From assembly GCF_958298935.1 (NCBI RefSeq), contig NC_084932.1:12937501-13001500 (forward strand): a DNA stretch of 64,000 nt, read 5' to 3'. How positions within the stretch are numbered: position 1 is the stretch's first letter; each line of letters starts with the position of its first letter. The position numbers and the translations under genes were made by a program. The notes below the pieces were generated by a model, which was not told the origin of the DNA, made no database searches, and saw only the letters and a list, made by a program, of their open reading frames with translations. The DNA comes from Phragmites australis. Its lineage: Eukaryota > Streptophyta > Magnoliopsida > Poales > Poaceae. This document shows positions 10,261 to 20,139 of this stretch, piece after piece.

Positions 10261-13200
10261 CTGGATACCCAAGAGTTAATTAGAGCATAGAAAATTTCTT
10301 TAAAATAATTCCAATAAAAGAAAAATAGATAAAAAGAGAAGAATGAAATAGTTTGAGGGAACAATAAAAGAAAACACTAAGACACTCCCAGGCACAAACC
10401 CCTACTGTAGCCTATGTACTTCTTTCTTCTCAGCTCGCTCTACTTCCTAGCGCCTGGGCTGAGTTCTCCTACCTAGGACAAAGGAAATCGTTAGGCCTGC
10501 GCACACTCTCTCTCCTCTGGGCCGCATGCCTATTCTTTCAGCCCAAGAGCACCTCACCCATGCAACCATCTCCCCCTCCTTTTTCTATCTGACTGTGGAC
10601 CCCATGCACCACAAGTTTCTCCTACCTTCAGTTAACTATGTTCTTAACACAATCTGAGCTAGCACGGGCTCCCTGAGCTGATTTCATTTGTAACAAGCTC
10701 GATATCATAGATACTTTTGCAGAGACAGAAATCATTACCATCTTTGATAACCCATTTTGAGGTAGTGAATGATAGTAACTATGTTTCATCTATGCATTTC
10801 TAAGATCACCAACTAAAAAAAGATGGCCCTCTCTCATCTCTGCCACTCACCTTACCCTCGCCTCCTCCTCCCCACTCACCACCGTTCCTCTGGCCATGTC
10901 TCCCCCTAGTCTTCATACCTAATTGATCATTCAGGATGAGGCCTTAGCCTTGGTCTAGATCTGCAGGCATGGGTCTAGAGCCAATTTTGTGTTTCAGTTA
11001 TTTTTGCCCTAGGTCAAGGGTTGCTCTAGTTCTTTCTACTGATCTATGCTGGTCGATGTAAATTCTGACTAATGAAGATTTTTGTGGGCAACATTCTCCA
11101 ACAGTTTTTTGAGGTGATGCGTCTTATTTAAAGTTGATTTAGCCGGATGATCGAGTGTTCAAATTCTCAGTCTCATCCGAGGAGGTTGGCTTCTACATAG
11201 GGATGCAAGTGGGTACCCAATGGGTAGTTCTGAGTCATTGCTTAGTTCATTTTTCCTAACTTAATTAGGTGGAAGTGAATCTCTAGTTCATTTTTTAGTT
11301 TTGGGGTCGACCCAATGACTCAAAAAATACAAAACTTGCATCCCTACTTCTACATCTACAAGCATCATATGAATGTGATTAGTTCAAGATCTTCTTCCAC
11401 CTATGGGGGGAAAGGAGGCCCTCAATCCAAAAGAGAACCCTGGAATCTAGAACCAAAAGAGAAATAGACAATGGTTGGCAACAAAAAAAAGTAGACAAAA
11501 GCATATTTTGCTGGAGTGATCCGTGGTGGCCAGGCTCACCCCAGTCCAATTCTCGCAGGTGCTAACACTCCCTACAACAATTATACTTCTACTGTTGTGT
11601 CTGATCTTCATAGGAGTAGCTCTTTGATTCCTGCTTCTAGTGTTTTCAACAGTATCACAAATTCTTTACCTGCTAACAGGGTATTCATGCTCAATCGGAT
11701 TTGATTCCCTAGAAAACCGGCTTTTGATCTCCTGGAGATCTTGGATCATTGCTCCAATGACTTGGTTTTTCAAAATCAAATGGGGGTGCGAAACCTGCAG
11801 TGTTTGGGCCACGATCTCATTGGGAAGAGTGGATCCAAGATTCTCTCTTCCAAAATTCAAATCTGAGTAGCAATAATATATCTAGGCCAAAGAACAAGGC
11901 CCATACCTTTCCTCCTTGTAGCTGATGCTTGGCAAACAATCACTCGAGATGATTTTGCCAGAATAAAATCCAGTGTCACTCCTATTTGGACAACGCTGTA
12001 TAGCTTCTTTCCAAATAAAGGCCTAGCAATCTCTAGAGGCTCAGTATTTTTTGGGATTCTCTATCGGGGCGAGGGTATTCTCATCCCAAATTCACCCACA
12101 ACAATGATCAGAGTTCCACATTGACTCTTGGTTTAAGTGCAAGTAGAGAATGATAAATGGGGCCAATTCTAGTGGGCCTCCCACCTTTGTTAGTTGGGGC
12201 AATTCTGGCTGAGTAATTCTTGGAATTTTGGATAGTAGTCAGGTGGTCTCTCCATCTTCCCCATTGCTCATTCATCAGTGACTAACCCTAAGAAACAGTA
12301 GTATTGTAGCCCTAATTCATCCACCTTAACCTAGCATTGGCCAGCAAACTCCTCCGCCACAATCCATGGTAAGGTGTACAACCTCCTCAAAGTGTAAATT
12401 GATTAATGAGCCATGCTCACGATCAAGAGTGGCAAGGAACCCTTGCATGAATTTGATGGTTTGGTTGGTTAGGTCAATCACAATGGTGGGATCTATTGTT
12501 GAGATTTTGGTTTTGGTTAACCTGTGTAGTGAGAACCTTGGTTGAGGTGGTTGGATCTATGGTTAAGTCAAGATAGTTGGAATCTTGAGGTTGTTATTAC
12601 TTAATGTCATTCACTTAATTACTTATTCACTTTCGGTTTGTCGTTTACAAATAAATGTTGTTTTTATGCAAATAACATGTGTCAAGCTTCATTCTTGTTT
12701 AAGCCTTCATATGTATTTTTCCCATAACTTATGAAGTCTGATATGTATTCACACTTTCTATACTCAAATAATGATGCTCAGTTGGAGAAGACTTTGTAGA
12801 ATTTCTGAATGATGGAGCATTCTAGGGAGGTGTTCTCTGTCAATTGGTTGTGTAGTCGCTAAGAGGAATAAAGACTACACCTAGATCTATTGTAGTTTTA
12901 TTTGCTTCTTTGACCCTTGAATGTCTCTTTTCTAACACAATTTAAGTCGATTAATATGGATATTATTATGATATCATCAATGAAGTCACTATGTACTGAG
13001 ATTGATTTCTAGGATCAACACATAGCATAGATTGGACTATTTTCTTGGTCCAGTCTTAATAACCTTGTAATGAACGACAATTGAGGAGATTACCCTATAT
13101 TCTGAACTCATGGCATATAAAAGATATGAATTAACACATATATGCCAAAAATTTAACTTAGAACCAATAAAGTATATAGATTGCTAATAATGAAAAGAAC

Positions 13201-13370
13201 TAAACCATAGCAACCTACCATATGAAAGAACACCTAGGTATCACATAAAATTTTAAAAGGATACCGATTGTGAAAGTATGCAACAAGTAAATAGACATGC
13301 TAATGCAATCCGAGACATGTATAGGGACTAGATGAAATATATGCAAGAAGATAAATCTAGCTACCCTATT
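10261..13370. other. Unassigned sequence inside Z
   Basis: AT-rich sequence with no open frame over about 80 codons that resembles a known protein. It contains one clear MITE (11198-11346). It is probably old insertions that replaced Z pol, but I cannot identify them. Confidence 0.3.
11198..11346. mobile_element. hAT-type MITE, 149 bp
   Basis: Ends are perfect 13-bp inverted repeats TAGGGATGCAAGT / ACTTGCATCCCTA. It is flanked by an identical 8-bp duplication CTTCTACA (11190-11197 and 11347-11354). Eight-bp duplications and TA(G)GG ends fit non-autonomous hAT elements. A second inner pairing (GAGTCATTG on both arms) shows it was foldback-like. Confidence 0.9.
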
Positions 13371-13376
13371 TTAATT

Positions 13377-15100
13377 TCATATGGAAGATTTGGGTATATG
13401 ATGATTAAGAATTTCACTAATAAGCTTGATTCTTGTACTTAACTTCTTTTGCTTGAAATACCACTTCATCTTTTCTTGGGAGCCAAGCCTAAAAATGCTC
13501 TCGAGTGTCTCAGACTCTAAGTCATAATTGGAACCTAAACCATCTTGGAGCCTCTCATATTGTTGATGATGCCCTTGGGCACCCAAATAATTTGGTTCCT
13601 TTCCCTTTCTTCCATGCCAACCTTGCAGGCCACCATCTTGACATCTTTCTTCTTCTTGAGGAGATAGTGGGAGGAGCCTTTTATATTCCTCTTGTTGGCC
13701 TTGTTGGAGGTGGTTGTTTTCTTTTTCTCCTTTTTTTCTTGAGTTGCTTGTATTGTTGTCTTCTTCATGGTATAGATAGTAAGTTACCATTTGCTCCTTA
13801 CGTAAGCTTCTTCTAAGTGTATCATTTCCCTTGCATTGAGTCAATCCCATGGATCATTGACTTATGCTCATGCTAATGTCCACCAATATTTTGAGTAAGT
13901 ATGATATTGCTTTGCTTCATTTCTTTCAAGTCCTTCTTGAACTTTTCTATTTCTAGCTTGAGCTTATTATTTTTAATTGAAAGGTTAGTCTTAACTCAAC
14001 TATTTTCATTGCAAGTAGATGAGCATGGTGCATCAATTAAATCATCATGAGAAGTAGAAGCATCTATCTTAGAACTTACATGAAAAAGCAAGATGGATGA
14101 CCTTAAGTTGTTGCTCAAGATCCTTAAATTTTGCACTAAGCTCTTCATGCTCCTTGTTAAGCAATTCGTATTTGCTAGCTAATTCTTCATAATTAGTAAC
14201 AAATAGAGTATGAGTATCTTTAAAGATGTCAAACTTCTTAGTTAGTTTTGCCAAGGTCTTATGTTGCTCATTAATTATTTTAACAAGCTCATCATAAATT
14301 TGATATGCGGTGTTAGAGTCATCATCAGTTACATTCCTTTCCATTTTACCTTTGGCCATAAGGCACATGTGTGATGATGATGATAAAAGTGGTGGAGGAA
14401 TTGATTCCTTGATGGTGACAGTGGTCAATGTCTTACTGAAGATTGCTTCATCGTCATTTCTTGAGCTTAATGCATCATCGACCTCTCACCCATTTACCAA
14501 TGTTGTGAGTACCTTTTCTCTCCCTTTCCTACTATTCTCCTTCTTTTCTTCCTTGATATTGTCCTTATTCTTCTTGGCAAGATATGGGCAAAACTCAATG
14601 TACTGCACACTTTTTTTTTTTACATCCAAGACACTTTTTTCCCTTTGTTCTCTCCTCGTGTGTGTGAAGGAAACATGTTTGGTTGTCATTGGGATGCCTT
14701 TGGAGTTGATCTTCAAATTTTTGTCCAATTTCTTGATGATCTGAAAAACTTTTGGATCAACTTCATCTTCACTTGAATCATTATAATCATCTTCATCATA
14801 TTCTTCTTCTTCTTCACTTGAAGATGAACTTGACTCTTCGTTTTTCTTCATCATCGTCACCTTTTGTTGATTGCTTGAAAGAGAAAGATTATTTTCGCTC
14901 ATGTGCAGTGAGCTTCTAAAGAAGCCATGTGGGAGTCATCTTGTTCAAATCTTCATGGTAGTGAAGGAATGTGATGATCTTGTCGTATTTTGTCCAGAGT
15001 AGAGCTTGAAGCATCTTTCTCAGCGCATCTTGATCTTCCATTTGTGTCAAACTTATGCCATTGACCTGATTGACAATAACATTTAAATATGAGTACATGT
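13377..15100 (-). pseudogene. Gag remnant of Copia element Z
   Basis: Three broken frames remain, read leftward. At 15098-14916, NVIVNQVNGISLTQM... resembles the helical C-terminal part of UBN2-type Copia gag. At 14902-14486 a very acidic Ser/Glu run precedes basic sequence. At 14428-14069, CLMAKGK is followed by a coiled coil (NYEELASKYELLNKEHEELS), the arrangement after the zinc knuckle in SIRE-type gag. At 13850-13377 Lys-rich sequence with IWVPKG appears. No intact CCHC knuckle is visible. The protein would form the RNA-packaging particle. Frameshifts separate the pieces. Confidence 0.6.
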
Positions 15101-15540
15101 TATTAGTATTTTAAGAGGGAGTATGGTAAAATTGATCAATTTAGACTTGATAATATGATATTTTTCTTCACGCACATCCTTTGGACCATCATAAATTTCA
15201 AGGAGTGTGATCTAAATACCATGAGCATTGATGAGACTATAAACACGATTAAAAATATCAATGCTATGTGAAGAGAATAAAGTGCTTCTAGCTATAACAT
15301 TGAATGCAACTCATCTTTGCCGTCTTCTGTCGGATTGTTAGGCCTACAAAAAGAGTTCATGCCAACATTTATGACCCTCCAAAATCTAAATCTTTTGCCT
15401 CAAAATAACAAGGCATTAGGATATTCCAATGGGAAAGTTTGTGCCATTAAAATGAGAATCCCTACGAATATCCATCCCGTCCTTGGACTTCACTTTCTCA
15501 TTAGGCGGTGGAGCCTCAAACATCTAGATGTGAGATGTAG

Positions 15541-15552
15541 GCTCTGATACCA
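15541..15552 (-). other. Primer-binding site of Z (initiator tRNA-Met)
   Basis: The minus strand reads TGGTATCAGAGC, a 12-base match to the complement of the plant initiator methionine tRNA 3' end. It lies directly beside the LTR that starts at about 15553, so it fixes Z on the minus strand. Confidence 0.85.
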
Positions 15553-15806
15553 ATTATAAGTATCGGTGATGCTCTAAGAAGGATGGTGAATTAGGAATTT
15601 TAAAACTATTTGGATCAATTTAAAAATATAAACTTAAATCAATTTCTATCTAATTGTGTACTAGATTTATCTATTGAGGCTACTCTAACACAATAAAGTT
15701 TTGCACTCTAAGTTCCAATCCAACAAACTCACATGGAAGTTCTAGAAAAGGTAAATGTGGAAAGTAATCAATGTAATAAATAAGTGTAAAATCTAAAAAA
15801 ATAGAG

Positions 15807-16069
15807 TGTAACACATGACGTTCAAAATCTGCTTATAGCTCAGTTCACCTGTGGAGCGGGCCAACGTATGCATAGAGCCTCTCTTACACTTCTCATCCTC
15901 TTTTTGTGTAAAAAGGTTTACCCAAAGGTATTTATGTTTGGACTGCTCAAGCTTATAGGCTGACCCCACCCTATCTAGACTACCAAGGTGGGACTAACCC
16001 CACCACACAAGAACAAACTTTGGCCTCACGGGCCAAAACTAGAACACTACTATCGGGTGAGGTATTACA
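15807..16069 (-). mobile_element. Small solo LTR, 263 bp
   Basis: Begins TGTAACACATGACG and ends GGTGAGGTATTACA. Flanks are TAGAG (15802-15806) and TAGAA (16070-16074), one mismatch. The left Z LTR lacks this sequence at the matching position (near 6080), confirming an insertion. It is similar in size and internal pattern to the solo LTR at 23395-23654. Confidence 0.8.
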
Positions 16070-16292
16070 TAGAATGCACAAACTCAGTACGATGACTTTT
16101 CCCATGGTATCAATGCATATCCTCTCACCACTAGTCCACATTGGAGCCCCTTGCAAGGGCCAACCTCCTCGATTTGAGAACTTTGCGGCTCTTTCTGTTA
16201 GAGCTCCCCACATACTGGTGGGTCTCCTAATAGGCGCACCCAGATGCTCACCGCTATCTTCACTAAAGTAGAGCTTCACCACTCTGGCATAG

Positions 16293-16900
16293 TGTGAGGA
16301 ACCGTCCAAATAATATTCTAATTAATCACCAGGAAGATCATTATTCATAAACACAACCTCGATGATTAACCAGAATATCATCCCGGTAGTCCCGACACGT
16401 GTTTTGTGCTCAAGATCGGAACACATGCCCTTCCAACATGTACATCACAACAAAGCTTAAGAAAGAGAGAGTAATTAACATTATATTACAAGTTCTTAAG
16501 CATGCAACAAGTTATCACAATTCACAGTAAAAGAGAGCTAGGAGGAGACTAAAACCTGCTCAACTCCTAACCAACAAAAGAACTAATTAGCGGAAGACTA
16601 AAAGCTATACAACAAAAGGATATGGAGCCACATGCCCTTAGATTCCATACCAAAACACTAAGTTTGGAGTAGAGTGTGCTACTCCTGCCCGTCACCCTGA
16701 TCGGCAGGCACAAAGTAGCCAAACACCGCCTCTTCCTCGACAACAGGAGTACTTGAAGCGCAGGCATGAGTACGAAGGTACTCGCAAGACTTAAACCATA
16801 TAGAGCACATATACATAGCTCGACTCCAAGGATTATGCACTGATCATTAGTAAGGATGAACCACATGTTAAGTAAACATATGCATTAAGCATCCTAGATA
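16293..16900 (-). repeat. 3' end of an X-type LTR
   Basis: Reverse complement of about 41310-41916, including the TTCTTAAGC, AACTTATAATATAATGTTA and CATTTGG-type landmarks. Similarity fades before 16920, where pol sequence begins. Confidence 0.75.
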
Positions 16901-16924
16901 TATGTGTGAGCGACTGAAACTTTA

Positions 16925-17700
16925 CCAAGCATATGAAAACTTTATCAATGTGAGGCAGTGGATATTTGTTCTTGATAGTTACTTCATTGAGAGCCCGATA
17001 GTCTATGCACATCCTTTACGTTCCATCTTTCTTTGGTACAAAGATGACTGCGGCTCCCCAGGGCGAAGAACAGGGGCGGATAAACCCTTTGTCCAACAGC
17101 TCTTGGACTTGCTCCTTGAGTTTTGCCAGCTGATTGGCATCCATTCTATAAGGTCTCTTATATATAGGTGCAGTTTCTGGCACTAACTCAATAACAAATT
17201 CTATTTCATGATTTGGCGGCATACCTGGAAGATCATCGGGAAAAACATCCGGAAACTCATTCACCACATTGATCTCTTCTATAGGAATACCCTTCATTTG
17301 GTTTAGTGAGCATTCCTCTGCTGAGGGTATAGTTGCAACAAACTCGACCTGCGTGCCTTCTCTGTTGGTCAGTTGAACTGCTCTTCTGGCTCAGTCTATG
17401 ATTCCCTTGTATTTCGCTAGCCAGTCCATACCCAAAATAACATCAATTCCACTGGATTCCAGAAATACAAGGTTGGCTAAGAAGTCTACCCCCTTATATA
17501 AAGGATTAGCTTTGAGCATATATACTTTTCCCTCATCTCTCCTCCAGGAGAGCTAATAATCATTTGCTGCTTCATAAGCATAATTGGCAGATTATACTTT
17601 GCAACATATCTTGTAGTGATGAATGAATGCGATGCTCCTAAATCAAATAAAACTGATGCTGGGTTTGAGTTGACAAGGAACATACCAAGCACCACATCTT
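16925..17700 (-). pseudogene. Protease and truncated RT of chromovirus Y
   Basis: Reading leftward: the protease frame 17695-17486 has ASVLFDLGASHSFIT, with Leu where Thr/Ser is expected after the catalytic Asp. Then GIDVILGMDWLAKY marks the protease C-terminus. RT follows with [39 protein letters not shown] and [21 protein letters not shown] stop replaces Trp of KDGTW at about 17012. The sequence goes on to [10 protein letters not shown] and KYPLPHID and then ends abruptly near 16925, before the catalytic RT motifs. RNase H, integrase and the chromodomain are absent. The motif set fits the Tekay/Del group of Ty3/gypsy chromoviruses. Confidence 0.85.
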
Positions 17701-17879
17701 GCGCTTCTTGGACTTTTTCAGCAGTGACATGGTTGACTCACCCACGTGCGTAGTTCTGTTGAGCCCGGTTGGTTGGAGCTGGTGCCTGGTTCCTATTGCG
17801 GCCTGGAGCTTGATACTGACCTTGCCTTGGAGCATTCCCATTGCCATACTGCATGGGAGGGTTGTTGGGTTTCTTCTTC

Positions 17880-18892
17880 GGGCATTTATTGGCATAATGC
17901 CCTTCTTCACCACAGATGAAATATGCTTTTCCGGCGGAAGGTGCCTGATTGCCAAACTTCTGCTGAGGTGCTGGTGGTGGGGCCAGACAAAGGGCTTGGA
18001 AGTTAGAGCGCTAAACTTGCATTTGTGGCTTGTTCTGGTTCTGATGCTGATTCTGATTTTGATGCTGATTCTGTTGGCGGAACATCGATCCTTATTGAGG
18101 TGGATTATAGCAGGGTCGAGAGTGACTACTTGAGCCTTGGCCTTGAGAAGACATTTTCCTCTTATGATCCATCTGGCGGCGTTTGTGTTCCACCACCAGG
18201 GCTTTATTCACCATATCCTGGAAGCTTGCAAAGTCTTGGGGAAGCAATGCATATTGGATACCATCATTCAGACCCTCTAGGAAGTGCTCCTACTTTTTCT
18301 CATCCGTATCGACATCCTCGGGGGCATACCTTGATAGTTGCGTGATCTTGGCCACATATTCACTCACAGACATAGCTCCTTGTTTAAGCTCATGAAATTC
18401 CTTCTTTTTGAGTTTCAATTCCCCAGCTGGTATATGGTGAATGCGAAAGCTGGTCCTAAATTCCTCCCACGTAATGGCTTGTGCATCTTCATGGGCGTTG
18501 AAATATGCGTCCCACCAATCTGCCGCTGGTTCGGAAAGTTGATGTGAAGCAAACAAGACTTTTTCCCTGTCGTTGCACTGAGCTATCCGGAGTTTCTTCT
18601 CCGTGGCTTTCAACCGATCATCGGCATCCATCGGTTCCACAGCCTGTGAGAACACTGGGGGTTTGGTTCTCATGAACTCTCCCAATCTATTCTACGGTGG
18701 AGGAGGAGCTTTCATGTGCACGTGGGCCTGTTGCATATTTGCCATAGTCTGAGCTAGTCCATGAAGAATTTGCATTTGCATGGCCATCATCTGCTCCAAG
18801 TTGAACTGAGGTGGCAGAGGAGGATGCAGTAGTTGCTGGTTGTTGTTGACATTGTTGTTGTTAGCGCGGGGGTTTCTCCTAGTGTTCACCAT
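17880..18892 (-). pseudogene. Gag of chromovirus Y
   Basis: The start MVNTRRNPR at 18892 follows a short leader and is typical of Tekay/Del gag. An Asn/Gln/Pro-rich N-terminus leads into the retrotransposon gag domain (EPMDADDRLKATEKKL, ADWWDAYFNAHEDAQAITW, GAMSVSEYVAKITQLSRYAP). In-frame TAG codons occur at 18692-18694 and 18290-18292, the second where Gln of the usual EKKQEHFLEGL is expected (CAG to TAG). Gln/Asn repeats (HQNQHQNQNQ) precede the zinc knuckle. The knuckle reads AYFICGEEGHYANKCP, so its first Cys is Tyr and zinc binding is probably lost. Gag packages element RNA. Confidence 0.85.
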
Positions 18893-19167
18893 CTGCTGGT
18901 TGCCAAGGCATGAGCGGAGAACAGAGGGAAAAAGCAAAGATGACAAGATATGACCAAAACAGATAGAACAAGAGCAAAAGGCTCCCAACTAATATTATAT
19001 TATAAGATAACTGATGCAACGTGGAGAAAGATCATCCACATTACATCAACAATCATGCAAAGATCTAACTCATAACATTGATCACATTACAGACACAACC
19101 ACACCTAAACTAGAACAGACGACACAAACGATCTAGATGATTTATTAAACTAGCTCAAGGTGGTCTC

Positions 19168-19965
19168 CTAAGCATGAGATCCGACAGATGGTTTAGCAAT
19201 TGGCTGGTCATTGTCCTCCGAAGACTCCTCGCTAGAAGGATTACTGCGGTGCGGCCTCTTGGGGGAGGGCGAGTGAACAGACTGGTCCTCTGAGTCAGAA
19301 GAGCTGGACATCCCATTGAGGCTTTTGTGCAGCTCCATGATCTGTGCTTCGGCATCACGAAGGCGCTTGCGTGTGTCCTGAAGCTCACCCAAAGCTTTAT
19401 CCAGGTCCTCATGCAGTGTTGTAGCCAGCAGCACCTGCTCTCGAGCCACACCACTATGCTCGTGCGTGGTCATCTTCACCTTGATGTCCCGGCTTCCACA
19501 CTCCCGACGAGGAAAGTAGTCGTAGGAAGTCCCCCTCAGAGTACTCCTATGGCGCTCACAGACACGAGCTAGTGCCTGCCTTGCTGTGTCTCAAATCCCT
19601 GCTCCGAAGCCTGCACGGACTACCATTGCTTTGTGGATTCCCACGATCTCATAGTTGTCGTCGCCATCTAGAGAACCTTAGATGCACACCTCTACCATCC
19701 AGTCCTCATGTCCTGGACGAGTTTGACGAAAACCGTGGTAGACAAGCACCTTGGTGTACCCCAGACGCTGCAGCATCTCCACCAGTATCATCGGTGTCTT
19801 CCCTGCTTCAAATCCCTTGGAATGGTACAACTTCTTGCCTCCATTCTTAAGAATAGTGACTACACGGCTGGGTCCAGTAGAGGCGTTGGGTGCAAAGGTG
19901 GCAGGAGCGCTGGGAGGAACATAGTCGCCGATGGTCTTGCGGGCAGTCTTCTTGATGCGGGCCAT
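19168..19965 (-). pseudogene. Extra ORF between PBS and gag with histone H3-like N-terminus
   Basis: A 265-codon frame starting at 19965 on the same strand as gag, with two internal stops (TAA at 19678-19680 and one TGA about 90 bases further). The N-terminus MARIKKTARKTIGDYVPP shares 10 of 18 residues with plant/animal histone H3, including Lys4 and Lys9. The middle (TPMILVEMLQRLGYTKVLVY, a W..EV segment, then GIHKAMVVRAGFGAG and a helix DTARQALARVCE) has the order of elements of a double-stranded-RNA-binding fold, which is my inference. Then come a heptad-like coiled coil (LDKALGELQDTRKRLRDAEA) and an acidic Ser-rich tail (SSSSDSEDQSV, SSEESSEDND). It could be silenced-element baggage or a protein that acted in chromatin or RNA silencing. 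Function unknown. Confidence 0.65.
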
Positions 19966-20122
19966 CTACAGTTTGGAAACAAGAGAGTATCAGAAAAACA
20001 TTTTCAATAAAGCAATAAAACTGAAGCTCAAGGGTAAACGAAAATTTTGCAAATATAGTTTTTATAAATTAATCCTTAATACTCGACCATTTCTAGCTAG
20101 GCTTGCGATCTATGATCAACAC

Positions 20123-20135
20123 GGCTTTGATACCA
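20123..20135 (-). other. Primer-binding site of chromovirus Y
   Basis: The minus strand reads TGGTATCAAAGCC, one mismatch from the initiator tRNA-Met complement TGGTATCAGAGCC. It lies four bases from the LTR edge at 20140. Confidence 0.8.
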
Positions 20136-20139
20136 GTTC

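Noticed and set aside
14310..14744. 144-codon plus-strand frame
   Set aside because: Antisense of the Z gag coiled-coil region.
20120..20136. tRNA-like sequence
   Set aside because: It is only the short primer-binding complement; no cloverleaf around it.
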